Assembly (NCBI RefSeq): GCF_002494345.1 | Contig: NZ_NXNI01000002.1 | Location: 1 to 64,000 of the forward strand | DNA from: Natrinema ejinorense | GTDB taxonomy: Archaea > Halobacteriota > Halobacteria > Halobacteriales > Natrialbaceae | Length of the DNA: 64,000 nucleotides | Reading direction: 5' to 3' | Shown: positions 1-8,788 of the stretch, one piece after another | Numbering within the stretch: the first letter of the stretch is position 1 | Layout of the letters: every line of letters begins with the position of its first letter | Translations under genes and position numbers: made by a program | Notes under the pieces: model-generated | The model's input: the letters and a program-made list of their open reading frames with translations, nothing else | Databases searched by the model: none | Told to the model about the DNA's origin: nothing

Positions 1-1212
1 ATGTCCGATCACGACGATCTCATCCCGCTCGAGGACGCGGTCGACCGGACGATCGCCTGTCGCAACGCGTTTTTCGAGGACAGACCGAAGACGACCGCTC
101 CCCTCGATGCCCTCTCCGGCGAGATACTCGCCGAGGACGTGATCGCCGAGGTCGATCAACCCTCGAGCGATCGCGCCACGATGGACGGCTACGCCTTCAC
201 CGCTACGGACGAGGGCCCCCTCAAGATCGTCGACGAGCGCGTCTTCCCGGAGTCGACGCCGCCGACGCTCGAATCCGGTCAGGCGGTCGCGATCGCGACG
301 GGAGCGCCGTTGCCCGAGCGAGCGGATACCGTCTGTAAGCGCGAAGACGCGACGATCGAGGACGGCCACCTGATGCGACCGACTCTCGAGACGGGGACCT
401 ACGTCTACGAGCGCGGATCGAACGTCACGGCGGGTGAGCGGCTGTACGAGGCTGGGGAGCGTCTGTCTGCACTCGACGCGATTTTGCTCCGAGACCTGGG
501 TCGTGAAACCGTCGAAACGTACGACCCGTTCTCCGTCGGCGTCCTCGCGACCGGGACGGAAATCCACGAGGGACGACACACCGATCTCGACTCGCCGATG
601 CTCTGTAGTCTGCTCCGGTCGTGGGGCCACGAGCCGACGTACGAGGGCTCGGTCCCCGACGAGGGGCGACGAGTCGAGGAGCGAATCGACGAACTCGCGA
701 AGCGACACGACGTGGTCGTCACGACCGGTGGAACGAGCGTCGGAGCGAAAGATTACGTTCTCGATGCACTGGACGCCCTCGGCGAGGTCCGCTTCCACCG
801 CGTTCGCGTGCGGCCGGGGAAACCGATCGCCCTCGCACGGCTACCCGATCACGACGCCCTCGCCGTCGCCATTCCCGGGAAACCGATCGGTGCCTACGTT
901 ATCGCCGCCCTCGTCGCCCGGCCGTTGTTCACGGGCGATCGACCGACGGCCACGCTCGAGCGAACGACCACCCACGATGTCGGACTCGGGCCCGAGGGAT
1001 TTACGTACGCCATTCCGGTCACCCTCGAGGGGGACGACGCCACGCCGCTCGGGCACGTGGAGTCGCCACTCGCGGTGTACGAGGAGACGTTCGATCCGAG
1101 CGTTCTCTCCTCGAGTACGCGCGCGGCGGCCGCCGACGGCTTCGTCCTCACCACGGCCCCCCTCGAGGCGGGAGCGCGGGTGGACGTGATTCCGACGAGT
1201 AGCTTCGAATGA
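1..1212 (+). CDS. moeA: Molybdopterin molybdenumtransferase (MoeA-like)
   Basis: Cytosolic enzyme of molybdenum cofactor synthesis that inserts molybdate into adenylylated molybdopterin. The 403-residue product has the family length. The N-terminal half carries TMDGYAF (about residues 60-66). The MoCF-type fold starts at VGVLATGTEI (about 180) and contains VVTTGGTSVGAKDY (about 239) and two PGKPI motifs (about 273 and 291), all typical of MoeA. The ATG is the first base of the window, so an upstream in-frame start cannot be excluded, but the N-terminus looks complete. It is followed by a run of six T and then a CoA-transferase gene, so it is probably not in that operon. The family call is secure. 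Whether it is the Mo- or W-specific paralogue cannot be told. Confidence 0.9.
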   Translation: MSDHDDLIPLEDAVDRTIACRNAFFEDRPKTTAPLDALSGEILAEDVIAEVDQPSSDRATMDGYAFTATDEGPLKIVDERVFPESTPPTLESGQAVAIATGAPLPERADTVCKREDATIEDGHLMRPTLETGTYVYERGSNVTAGERLYEAGERLSALDAILLRDLGRETVETYDPFSVGVLATGTEIHEGRHTDLDSPMLCSLLRSWGHEPTYEGSVPDEGRRVEERIDELAKRHDVVVTTGGTSVGAKDYVLDALDALGEVRFHRVRVRPGKPIALARLPDHDALAVAIPGKPIGAYVIAALVARPLFTGDRPTATLERTTTHDVGLGPEGFTYAIPVTLEGDDATPLGHVESPLAVYEETFDPSVLSSSTRAAAADGFVLTTAPLEAGARVDVIPTSSFE

Positions 1213-1240
1213 GCCGGGACCGTGGCTTCCGATAGGAAGG

Positions 1241-1246
1241 TTTTTT
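1241..1246 (+). terminator. T-run, possible moeA terminator
   Basis: Six consecutive T lie 29 nt after the moeA stop and 31 nt before the next ATG. U-rich tracts without a stem terminate transcription in archaea. The assignment rests on position only. Confidence 0.3.
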
Positions 1247-1276
1247 GTCGACTGCACTAATCAGTCGTGGTACCAC

Positions 1277-2482
1277 ATGACTACCGGTGACCGAATTCTC
1301 GATGGCGTGACAGTCGTCGATCTGACTACGTTCGTGACCGGCGGCTTTTGCTCACTGATGCTCGCCAATCAGGGGGCGGAGGTAATCAAAGTCGAACGGC
1401 CCGGCGTCGGCGACGACAATCGACACTCGGGGCCGCCGTTTATCGACGGCGAGTCGCCGTACTTCTGGACGATCAACTACGGCAAGAAGAGTATCGAACT
1501 CGACCTCAAGAACGACGCCGGACGGGAGGCGCTGTACGACCTCGTCGGTGAGGCCGACGTGTTCCTCCAGAACTACCGCCCGGGGACGGCCGAGCGCCTC
1601 GACGTCGACGAGGAGACGATCCGTTCGCACAACGACGACATCGTCTACTGTGCGATTTCGGCGTTCGGGCAGACGGGGCCCTGGCGCGAACGGCCCGGCT
1701 ACGATCTGATGGTCCAGGGGATGAGCGGAATCATGAGCGTCACCGGCGAAGCGGACGGCCGGCCGGTCAAAGTCGGGCTCCCGATGACGGACCTCATCAC
1801 CGCGATGTGGGCCGCCTTCGGCATCTCGAACGCCCTCTACCGCCGCGAACGGACCGGCGACGGCGAGTATATCGATCTCGGAATGCTCGACGCCGCGCTT
1901 CCGTGGCTGTCGAAACAGGCCGGCAAGGTGTTCGCGGGCGAGTCTCCCTCGCGCATGGGAACCAAGGACCCGGTACTCGCACCCTACCAGACGTTTGAGA
2001 CCGCCGACGGCTACCTCAACGTCGCCTGTCTCAATCAGAAGCTCTGGAAGGGGCTGTGCGAGGCGATCGACCGCCCCGAACTGGCCGACGACGAGCGCTT
2101 CGAGACGAACGCCGACCGCGTCGAACACATGGACGAACTCGAGGCCGAACTCGAACGGACGTTCCAGGAGTTGACGACCGACGAGTGGATGACCCTGCTC
2201 GTCGACGAGGCGGGGCTTCCGGCAGGCCCGGTACACGACGTCGAGGACGCGCTGTACAACGAGCAGACCGAGGCCCGCGAGTCGGTCACGTCGATCGAAC
2301 ACCCCGAACACGGCGAGATTCCCGTGATCGAGCACCCGCTGAAGTACGATCGCTCGAGCAGCGGCTTCGAGTCGCCGCCCCCGAAACTGGGGGAAGATAC
2401 CCGGAGCGTCTTCCGGGATCTCGGCTACGACGAGGCGGAACTGGACGAGCTCACCGACCGCGGCGCGTTCGGAACGGAGTGA
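1277..2482 (+). CDS. CaiB/BaiF family (family III) CoA-transferase
   Basis: Predicted to move CoA between carboxylic acids, activating an organic acid for degradation in the cytosol. The 401-residue protein begins with VVDLTTFVTGGFCSLMLANQ, the typical family III N-terminus, and continues with GAEVIKVERPGVGD. It has an Asp at about 172 in LPMTDLITA, matching the nucleophilic Asp of formyl-CoA transferase. Family length is usual. It heads a three-gene run with a thiolase (16 nt gap) and a Zn-ribbon OB protein, suggesting a shared acyl-CoA pathway. The substrate cannot be deduced; mesaconyl-, succinyl- or aromatic-acid transferases share the fold. Confidence 0.9.
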   Translation: MTTGDRILDGVTVVDLTTFVTGGFCSLMLANQGAEVIKVERPGVGDDNRHSGPPFIDGESPYFWTINYGKKSIELDLKNDAGREALYDLVGEADVFLQNYRPGTAERLDVDEETIRSHNDDIVYCAISAFGQTGPWRERPGYDLMVQGMSGIMSVTGEADGRPVKVGLPMTDLITAMWAAFGISNALYRRERTGDGEYIDLGMLDAALPWLSKQAGKVFAGESPSRMGTKDPVLAPYQTFETADGYLNVACLNQKLWKGLCEAIDRPELADDERFETNADRVEHMDELEAELERTFQELTTDEWMTLLVDEAGLPAGPVHDVEDALYNEQTEARESVTSIEHPEHGEIPVIEHPLKYDRSSSGFESPPPKLGEDTRSVFRDLGYDEAELDELTDRGAFGTE

Positions 2483-2498
2483 TGGGAGGTCGATCGAA

Positions 2499-3644
2499 AT
2501 GACCGACGCGTTCGTTACCGGCGTCGGAATGACGGAGTTCGCATCCGAGCAGTCGGGATCCGCGCTTGAACTGGCCGAACGGGCGGCGTGGCGAGCCCTC
2601 ACCGACGCCGCCGTCGAGCCGGCGGACGTGACGTCCGTCCACGTCGGCAACATGGCGGCCGAGGCCTTCGAGGGGCGAACGGGACTCGAGAACGCGCTCT
2701 GTGGTACCCTCGGCATCGAGGGTGCGATCGCGGACCGGATCGAGAACACCAGCGCGAGCGGCGCGAGCGCCGTCCTTCGCGCCGTCCACGCGCTCGAGGC
2801 GGGCGCGTCGTCGCGTGCCCTCGTCGTCGGTGTCGAGACGATGACGTCAGCCGAGACGGAAGCGGCGACGGAACTCATCAGCCGCCTCGTCCACGACCGG
2901 GAGTACGCGCAGGGGGTCACCCTGCCGTCCTTTGCGGGACTCGCGGCCGATCACTACCTGCGAACGTACGACGTCGACCCGTCGGCGCTCGCAGCGGTTG
3001 CCGTCAAGAACCACCGTAATGCCGCCGGGAATCCGTACGCGCAGTTTCAGGAGCCGATCACCCTTGAGGAGGCGCGAACGTCGCCCCCCGTCGCGGAACC
3101 CCTTCGGCTGTACGACTGCTGTCCGACGAGCGACGGTGCCGCCGCGGTCGTCCTCGAGACGACCGCGGCGGCCGACGGGATCCGAGTCGCGAGCGTCGCC
3201 GGCGCGACCGGCACGCACGCGGTCGCCGAACGGCCCGATCCGCTCGAGATCGAGAGCGTCGAGCGGGCTGGTCACCGGGCGCTGACCGACGCGAACGTTA
3301 CACGGGGCGACGTCGACGTCGCTTGCATTCACGATGCGTTCACCATCCTCGAGTTGCTCGAGCTAGAGGAGCTGGGATTTTACGACCGCGGCGACGCCTG
3401 GCGGGCGACGGTAGCGGGCGAAACGGCCCTCGATGGACGGCTGCCGGTCAATCCCGGTGGCGGACTCAAGGCCCGCGGGCATCCCCTCGGCGCGACCGGC
3501 GTCGCCCAGATAATCGAACTGACCTGGCAGTTACGCGGTGACGTCCCCGAAGAGCGACGCGTCGACGATCCGCGGACGGGACTCGCCCTCAACGTCGCCG
3601 GGTTCGGAAACAACGCAGTCTGTACGATCCTCCAGGTGCCATGA
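2499..3644 (+). CDS. Thiolase-fold protein (SCP2-type), nucleophile Cys replaced by Ser
   Basis: 381 residues with the archaeal SCP2-type thiolase layout: ENTSASGASAV (82-92), HDAF near 274, GHPLGATG (327-334) and a C-terminal NVAGFGNNAVC segment. In active thiolases the first motif reads with Cys where this protein has Ser85, while the second-half His is kept. It may therefore be a non-classical or non-catalytic thiolase, or act with a partner. GGAGGT lies 8 nt before the ATG, and its last 4 bases overlap the start of the DUF35 gene (ATGA). That pairing matches archaeal thiolase-DUF35 complexes that channel acyl-CoA. It probably works with the CoA-transferase upstream. Confidence 0.85.
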   Translation: MTDAFVTGVGMTEFASEQSGSALELAERAAWRALTDAAVEPADVTSVHVGNMAAEAFEGRTGLENALCGTLGIEGAIADRIENTSASGASAVLRAVHALEAGASSRALVVGVETMTSAETEAATELISRLVHDREYAQGVTLPSFAGLAADHYLRTYDVDPSALAAVAVKNHRNAAGNPYAQFQEPITLEEARTSPPVAEPLRLYDCCPTSDGAAAVVLETTAAADGIRVASVAGATGTHAVAERPDPLEIESVERAGHRALTDANVTRGDVDVACIHDAFTILELLELEELGFYDRGDAWRATVAGETALDGRLPVNPGGGLKARGHPLGATGVAQIIELTWQLRGDVPEERRVDDPRTGLALNVAGFGNNAVCTILQVP

Positions 3645-3982
3645 CCCGAAACGTTCCGACCGATCACGCGTTCGTCTGTGAATCGTGCGACAATCGCTGG
3701 TATTACACGCGCGAGCGATGCCCGGAGTGTCGATCGACGACGGCCGACGCCTACCGGCTCCAGCAGGGAGAGGTCGTTACCGCGACGACCGTCCACGCGA
3801 CGCCCCCCGGCGTTCGCTCGCCGAATCGGATCGGGATGGTACGGTTCGAACACGACGTGACGATCGTCGCCCAGCTCGGAGACGACAGTGCGGCCGGCGA
3901 TACCGTGCAGTTCGGAGCGGTGGAGGTCCTTCGGGACGGCGATCGCTCCGTTTCCGGGGCTCGCCTCGTCGGTCTCGAGTGA
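3641..3982 (+). CDS. Zn-ribbon / OB-fold protein (DUF35 family)
   Basis: 113 residues with a rubredoxin-like zinc ribbon (Cys13, Cys16, Cys27, Cys30) followed by a beta-rich OB domain with the family's GxVxxATTVH-like strand. DUF35 proteins bind thiolases and HMG-CoA synthase in archaea and are thought to bind CoA and bridge subunits. The gene overlaps the thiolase stop by 4 nt, so the two are translationally coupled. The partner assignment is inferred from this context. Confidence 0.85.
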   Translation: MTRNVPTDHAFVCESCDNRWYYTRERCPECRSTTADAYRLQQGEVVTATTVHATPPGVRSPNRIGMVRFEHDVTIVAQLGDDSAAGDTVQFGAVEVLRDGDRSVSGARLVGLE

Positions 3983-4495
3983 GTGGGCCCGCGTTACGAG
4001 AAATCACGCACCGCGGTAACAACCCTACAAAACGGCCGGGTAGTGGCCCGGTGTCGACCCGGTATTGGTCGTGTCGGCGACGGCAGCCGCGAACCCGCCG
4101 CGGTCGGTCGCCGAGGTTCTCGACCGTGACCGGCGCCGTCGATTCCCTCGCTTCTCGTCACCGGCGCACCGTCCAGCGGCGGCTCGTCCGGAACGACTGC
4201 GCTCGTGGTTCGGAGCGAGCGTACACTCGAGGGTTGATCTCACGCGTTTCTGTCGCTGCGTCGCTCGAAACCACGAATCGGATCCAAACCCCTGTCGCCT
4301 TTCCTTCACAGTTTCGGAGGATGGGTCAGTTCCGGGTCAAATATCCGCTAATTCAGAGTACTTCTGCCAACTATTTGCTCGATTCCTGCTCATCCGACAC
4401 ATAACAATCGGACGAGTGTGGGAAATTGTGTGGATTTGGGTGCTCCTAGAGAGCGTCACCACTCCCAAGCGGCGGATCCAGCAGGAGGCAGTCGG
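3983..4495. other. Intergenic, no gene seen
   Basis: About 500 bases with no open frame that looks like a protein. The first 300 bases are GC-rich like the core genome; the part after about 4310 is A/T-richer and probably contains the end of the IS4-type element that follows. I could not match a terminal inverted repeat. Confidence 0.5.
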
Positions 4496-6112
4496 TCAGT
4501 CAGGCGGGATCAATGCCGAGGCAACAATCTCGACACACTCACCTGCGGTCAGCACGGGTGCGTAGTCCATCTCGCCGTCGACACCCACTTTCAACAAGAA
4601 GTTCGTGAGTCGCCAGATATTGTACAGCAGCACGGCAAACACGAAGTAGAATAACCGCACGCGGTAGTCCTTCGAGGACGTCTTCGCGAGGAAGTCGTGT
4701 TTGATCGACTTGTACTCGTTTTCAATCTGCCAGCGACGACTATACCGGCGGCAGAACGTTTCGGCTTCCTCCGGCCCAACTCGGAGATTCGTCGCGAACA
4801 CCGTCGTTCCCTCACCGCTCGTCGACGGGACGTACAGAAACCGCATCGGGTGTGACCCCGCCTCGACGTGCACGGACGCCGGTTCGACGGCGACCTCCTG
4901 ATCGTCCTCTTCCATCTGCTCGATCGCCTCGCGTTCTGAACTGGTGATGCACTTTGGAATGAGGTAGTTGACATCGAGGTTCGAGAGTGTCTGAAACACC
5001 CGCATGGAATCGAACTCCCGATCACAGAGCACTGTTTCGATGGGGACCTGTTCTTTCGCGCGTTGAACGAGTCGTCGCACAGTACGATGAATTTGATTCG
5101 GCGGGTTCTCGTCCCACGCTGAACTCTCACGCACGGGCTCGACAGCCAGGACGAGCGGGATATTCCATCCGACAATCGAGAGTGTGGCGAATTTGAACGC
5201 CCGCCCCTCGCCGTCTTTCGTCCCGCTCACCATTGGCATCTCCTCGACATCCCCGTAGTACGGAATGGTCGTGATGTCGATGGCGGCAGTTACGGGCCGG
5301 CGGAACGAGGCTTCCGAGGCGATGACCGAGAGCAAGCGATCAGTCGTCTCATTGAATCCATTCACGAGGTCTTCGGGATCGAACTGTTTGACAGCGCGGA
5401 GATGCGTATCACCGTGAGGGCCGTACTCTTCGCCACGCCGATACTGGAACCGGGACGCTCCCTGGGCGGTGCCACAGCCGACCATCCCCATGAACGTCTG
5501 CAACTCGAAGAATCGCGTATCTTCGTACGACGCGTTCGAAGCACGGCCAGACTCGAAGTAGCCGAACGCATGATCACGTGCGAGCCGCGTCGTCTGAAAA
5601 ATCTCATCCTGTGAGAACGATTCATCCTCTGGTGTGTCCTCCTTTACTGGAGGCTCCTCAACGATCTCTGCTTTGGGCCGAACCTCGGGCGCAGGAATGT
5701 CGAAATCGTGGACCTCTTTCACGACGAAGTGGGCTGCGGTCTGCACGTACTCCTGGACAGCGTCATCGAATCGATTCCGCCACGCCCGCGAGAACGCCGA
5801 TTCGTCGGGGATACGGCGAAACCCAAGAATTGCGGCAACCTCCGGGTTCCGGGTGAGTCGTCGCGTGAAGGAGGCGTACGAATCCCCCGTAATCTCCAGA
5901 AAGATGAACGAGAGCACCATCGCACGAAAGGAGAGTGGAGCGGGGTGCCACGCTGGATACCCATCTTCGAGTGTGTCAATTGAGCGTTCCAAATTTTCGA
6001 ATGCAGTGACGAGATAGCCCTCATGGAGGTCGTTTCGGATGTCGATGCCGAACTGATACGCCTCACAGAGAGACTGCATCCGGGATTCACTATGAGCAGT
6101 CGTATCAATCAT
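4496..6112 (-). CDS. IS4-type DDE transposase
   Basis: 538-residue cut-and-paste transposase. Catalytic residues fit the IS4 family: Asp279 in AAIDITTIPYYGD, Asp364 in VLCDREFDSM, and the signature Y-(2)-R-(3)-E-(6)-K at Tyr457, Arg460, Glu464, Lys471 (YSRRWQIENEYKSIK). The frame is intact, so it could be active. The SRPBCC gene stop is only 47 bp upstream of its start, so the element end must lie in 6113-6159 if that gene is whole. I found no convincing inverted repeat by eye. It resembles the second transposase at 13.3 kb in layout but is clearly a different element. Confidence 0.92.
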   Translation of the reverse strand: MIDTTAHSESRMQSLCEAYQFGIDIRNDLHEGYLVTAFENLERSIDTLEDGYPAWHPAPLSFRAMVLSFIFLEITGDSYASFTRRLTRNPEVAAILGFRRIPDESAFSRAWRNRFDDAVQEYVQTAAHFVVKEVHDFDIPAPEVRPKAEIVEEPPVKEDTPEDESFSQDEIFQTTRLARDHAFGYFESGRASNASYEDTRFFELQTFMGMVGCGTAQGASRFQYRRGEEYGPHGDTHLRAVKQFDPEDLVNGFNETTDRLLSVIASEASFRRPVTAAIDITTIPYYGDVEEMPMVSGTKDGEGRAFKFATLSIVGWNIPLVLAVEPVRESSAWDENPPNQIHRTVRRLVQRAKEQVPIETVLCDREFDSMRVFQTLSNLDVNYLIPKCITSSEREAIEQMEEDDQEVAVEPASVHVEAGSHPMRFLYVPSTSGEGTTVFATNLRVGPEEAETFCRRYSRRWQIENEYKSIKHDFLAKTSSKDYRVRLFYFVFAVLLYNIWRLTNFLLKVGVDGEMDYAPVLTAGECVEIVASALIPPD

Positions 6113-6159
6113 AATATTGTCTGAATACTATAACCGGAATCTACCTGTTCCGAAGCTGA

Positions 6160-6666
6160 TTAGCTCTCGGCCTCGTCCTCAATTATCTCCTTGAAATATT
6201 CCAACTCGACGAGGGTGTGTTCGTAGGCTTCCCGTTCAATGTCCCCAAAGAGAGCCAGACCCTTTTCAGCCACCTTCCCCGGTACAGTCGGTGGTATCCG
6301 GGCCCAGACGCGGTGAGAGAGGCGAGTCTGCCCGTCTGCCTGTTCGAGTTTCATCGTTCCGCCCTCTTCGACGGTAAACGCGAGGGGGAGTGGCGGCAGT
6401 GTATACGTGCAGGTACCAATCCAGCTGAATCGATCTTCAGTAACGACATCACGGAGATCTGCCTTGATCATGCCTTTGACTGGTCCGACAAATTCCCGCT
6501 GATAGAATCGGATCCCATCCCGGAGCGGTTTCTTCGGGTCCATGACGACCCACGTCCCGTCGTGATCTGGATTCGACTCTTCCCAGAGTGTTTCAAATTC
6601 CTCCAGATACGACCAGACTGTCGCCGGTGATGCATCAATCCTGATCGCTGCGCTTGCTTCGATCAT
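6160..6666 (-). CDS. SRPBCC (START/polyketide cyclase-like) protein
   Basis: 168 residues beginning with MIEASAAIRIDASPATVWSY, the usual first strand and helix of the SRPBCC ligand-binding fold, and ending in a long C-terminal helix (FGDIEREAYEHTLVELEYFK). Such proteins bind hydrophobic ligands or catalyse cyclase/dehydratase-type steps; the ligand is unknown. It is transcribed divergently from the HTH regulator, and the perfect palindrome at 6705-6718 lies 38 nt upstream of its start, so it is probably controlled by that regulator. Base composition is lower in GC than the core genes. Confidence 0.75.
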   Translation of the reverse strand: MIEASAAIRIDASPATVWSYLEEFETLWEESNPDHDGTWVVMDPKKPLRDGIRFYQREFVGPVKGMIKADLRDVVTEDRFSWIGTCTYTLPPLPLAFTVEEGGTMKLEQADGQTRLSHRVWARIPPTVPGKVAEKGLALFGDIEREAYEHTLVELEYFKEIIEDEAES

Positions 6667-6704
6667 GTACTGTCAGTCTAGGACCAGTGAGATTGTCACT
6701 ATCT

Positions 6705-6718
6705 CCGAGTATACTCGG
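6705..6718. promoter_or_regulatory. Perfect palindrome CCGAGTATACTCGG, site 1
   Basis: A 14-bp perfect palindrome between the divergent SRPBCC and HTH regulator genes, 38 and 34 nt from their start codons. It sits just upstream of where the BRE/TATA of the regulator gene falls (TTTCTTATG). The same 14-mer recurs at 7423-7436. It is probably the operator of the HTH regulator. Confidence 0.7.
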
Positions 6719-6752
6719 GGGTTTCTTATGTTCGGGATACCCATGAAACAGC

Positions 6753-7421
6753 ATGCGCTATGCCTTCGGGGTTCTCGTCTGGAACGATGCGGAACTCCAT
6801 CCGCTCGAGACTGCTATCGAAGGCTCTCCTGCCGTGACGATAGAGACGACACATCAGATCAATAGAGTTGGCGAGCAGTTCGTTGAGCTGAGTGAATTTT
6901 CAGGAGACATGGCGACGCTCGAACGACTTCTTACAGCCGAACCTTCAGTTCACGACTTTGCAGTGACACGCGAAACCGGCCTTGCGTATCTGGAGTACGA
7001 GCAATCCTCGTCGATGACGCAGCTGTTCGCCATTCTCATGGCGTATTCGCTCATCCTCGTCCCACCGGTCGAATACACCGATGAATACGAGGGGCGTGGC
7101 GTTCGCCTCACAGTCGTCGGTACGGAATCCGCAATAACACGGATCACTGCGGACCTGCCACCCGAAATTGCCCTCTATCCGGAGCGCGTTGGTGAGTATG
7201 TACCCAAGCGTGGCCACCTCGAGGACTTGCTCACCGACCGACAACAAGACGTGTTCGAGACCGCCGTCAGGCTAGGCTACTACGAGGTGCCGCGAGAAGC
7301 GACACATGAAGAAATCGCGGCGGCGGTCGAACGAGCTCCAGCGACGGTTTCGGAGCAGCTTCAGCGTATCGAAGCCAATCTGCTGCCTCGCTATCTCGAA
7401 GCGGAGTTTGGATATATGTGA
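6753..7421 (+). CDS. HTH_10 (bacterio-opsin activator-type) transcription regulator
   Basis: 222-residue haloarchaeal regulator. Residues 1-150 form an unclassified sensor-like domain with a strand pattern seen in haloarchaeal Bat-like proteins. Residues 160-210 are the C-terminal HTH_10 DNA-binding domain (LTDRQQDVFETAVRLGYYEV, then ATHEEIAAAVERAPATVSEQ). It is flanked on both sides by the same 14-bp palindrome: site 1 is 34 nt before its start, and site 2 begins 1 nt after its stop. This points to autoregulation plus control of both neighbours. The position immediately upstream of the TATA region favours activation. The signal sensed is unknown. Confidence 0.85.
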   Translation: MRYAFGVLVWNDAELHPLETAIEGSPAVTIETTHQINRVGEQFVELSEFSGDMATLERLLTAEPSVHDFAVTRETGLAYLEYEQSSSMTQLFAILMAYSLILVPPVEYTDEYEGRGVRLTVVGTESAITRITADLPPEIALYPERVGEYVPKRGHLEDLLTDRQQDVFETAVRLGYYEVPREATHEEIAAAVERAPATVSEQLQRIEANLLPRYLEAEFGYM

Positions 7422-7422
7422 T

Positions 7423-7436
7423 CCGAGTATACTCGG
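7423..7436. promoter_or_regulatory. Perfect palindrome CCGAGTATACTCGG, site 2
   Basis: Second exact copy of the 14-mer, between the regulator stop and the saccharopine-dehydrogenase-like gene. It ends 36 nt before that ATG and directly precedes a TATA-like TTCTATTATTAA. The geometry is the same as site 1. Confidence 0.7.
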
Positions 7437-7472
7437 GGTCACTTCTATTATTAACCCTCACGGAATCTCAGT

Positions 7473-8564
7473 ATGTCCCGGACTGACGCCTCTGTTCTCG
7501 TCGTCGGTGGCTACGGCACTATCGGCCGGACTGTCTGTATTGAGCTCGCCGAACGTACCCAGAGAGAGATTATTGCCGCAGGCCGATCTCCAGAGAAGGC
7601 ACGGGACTTCGCACGTTCAGTCACCGGCGTTGAACCCCGGACCCTTGATGTGAGCGACAGGGTGGGCTACGCGGATGCTCTCGACGATATAGGGTCGGTA
7701 GTCATGTGTCTAGATCAAGACACGCCACGGTTCGCGAAAACCTGTCTCGAGCACGGAATCGACTACGTCGACATCTCGCCGACGGACGCACTTCTCCAGG
7801 AAATCGAATCGTTCGACGATCTCGCTCGCGAACGAGCGGCGACTGCCGTCCTCAGTGTTGGTCTGTCGCCCGGAATGACGAACCTCTTCGTTACCGAAGC
7901 GACTGATGAACTCGACAGTGTCGACCGGGCGGATATCACCCTCTTGCTAGGTATCGGAGAGGCGTTCGGTCCAGACACGGTCAAATGGACTGTCGAGGAT
8001 GCCCTCGGATCCTTTTCGGTTCGAAGTGACGGTGAGACTCGCTCTGTAGTCGGTCTCACCGACCCTCGGGTCGTCAATATCCCTGGGTGGGGACGACGCC
8101 GAGCCTATCGTGCAAACCTCGCTGATCAACACGTCCTTGCCCGAGCGACGAACATCCCGACGATCGAAAGCAGACTGTGTTACGATTCTCGCATCGTCAC
8201 CCGCTACCTCGCGATGTTACGCCGAACCGGAGTGTACCAGCCGGTCGTTTCATTACTAGGGGTCGATAGAATCGTTAAATTGGCCGACTCCGTCCCGTTC
8301 GGCTCCAACGAGTCGGTGATCAAAGTGGAGATTCTCGGTCGACTCGACGACCGAGCAAAGCGAATCGAGCGGTGGGTTCGCGGACCCGACCAGGCCCGAG
8401 CCACTGCGATCGTGACTGCACGTGTCACCGAGGCCTTGGATTCGTCTTCCCCTGCGGGTGTCCACCACATTCAGGAGCTGTTCAGTAGCGCACCGCTCTC
8501 CGACGCACTGGTTGAGTCCGGGTACACCGTCGGCCGGACAGAACATCGCGGAGACCAGGCTTGA
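7473..8564 (+). CDS. Saccharopine dehydrogenase-like NAD(P)-binding protein
   Basis: 363 residues. The N-terminus SVLVVGGYGTIGRTVCIEL (about 8-24) is a Rossmann nucleotide-binding loop (GGYGTIG). The arrangement that follows (AGRSPEKA, then a DVSD acidic strand end) matches the saccharopine dehydrogenase NADP-binding family. Haloarchaeal members are mostly uncharacterised oxidoreductases, so lysine metabolism should not be assumed. It lies 36 nt after palindrome site 2, with a TATA-like element about 25 nt before the ATG, so the transcript is probably leaderless and controlled by the adjacent HTH regulator. Confidence 0.8.
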   Translation: MSRTDASVLVVGGYGTIGRTVCIELAERTQREIIAAGRSPEKARDFARSVTGVEPRTLDVSDRVGYADALDDIGSVVMCLDQDTPRFAKTCLEHGIDYVDISPTDALLQEIESFDDLARERAATAVLSVGLSPGMTNLFVTEATDELDSVDRADITLLLGIGEAFGPDTVKWTVEDALGSFSVRSDGETRSVVGLTDPRVVNIPGWGRRRAYRANLADQHVLARATNIPTIESRLCYDSRIVTRYLAMLRRTGVYQPVVSLLGVDRIVKLADSVPFGSNESVIKVEILGRLDDRAKRIERWVRGPDQARATAIVTARVTEALDSSSPAGVHHIQELFSSAPLSDALVESGYTVGRTEHRGDQA

Positions 8565-8617
8565 GTGGAGATGATCACAGGAAGATTCTGCTGTGGTGTC
8601 ACTGTTGCCGTCGGTGA

Positions 8618-8788
8618 ACAGCGTCAGTTCACAAACGCGAGACGATGGCCGTGTTGACTGACTTGCTCGAATCGGGGAACTTGAAGCCGGTCGTCGACCG
8701 GACCTACCCGCTCAAGTCCATTCCCGAGGCACTGGCCTACCTCGTGTCCGGACGTACCCGAGGGAAGGTCGTCATTACTGTCGCGTAG
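8618..8788 (+). pseudogene. C-terminal remnant of a zinc-type alcohol dehydrogenase/quinone reductase
   Basis: An open stretch whose only ATG (8645) would give 47 residues contains DLLESGNLKPVVDRTYPLKS followed by IPEALAYLVSGRTRGKVVIT. This is the conserved last 45 residues of medium-chain NAD(P)-dependent alcohol dehydrogenases and quinone oxidoreductases. The catalytic and Rossmann domains are absent and a stop lies at 8615-8617, so this is a fragment left by a deletion. Confidence 0.75.

Noticed and set aside
4065-4565. 166-codon plus-strand frame before the first IS4-type gene
   Set aside because: Composition is not protein-like, it has no promoter, and it runs into the transposase gene end on the other strand.
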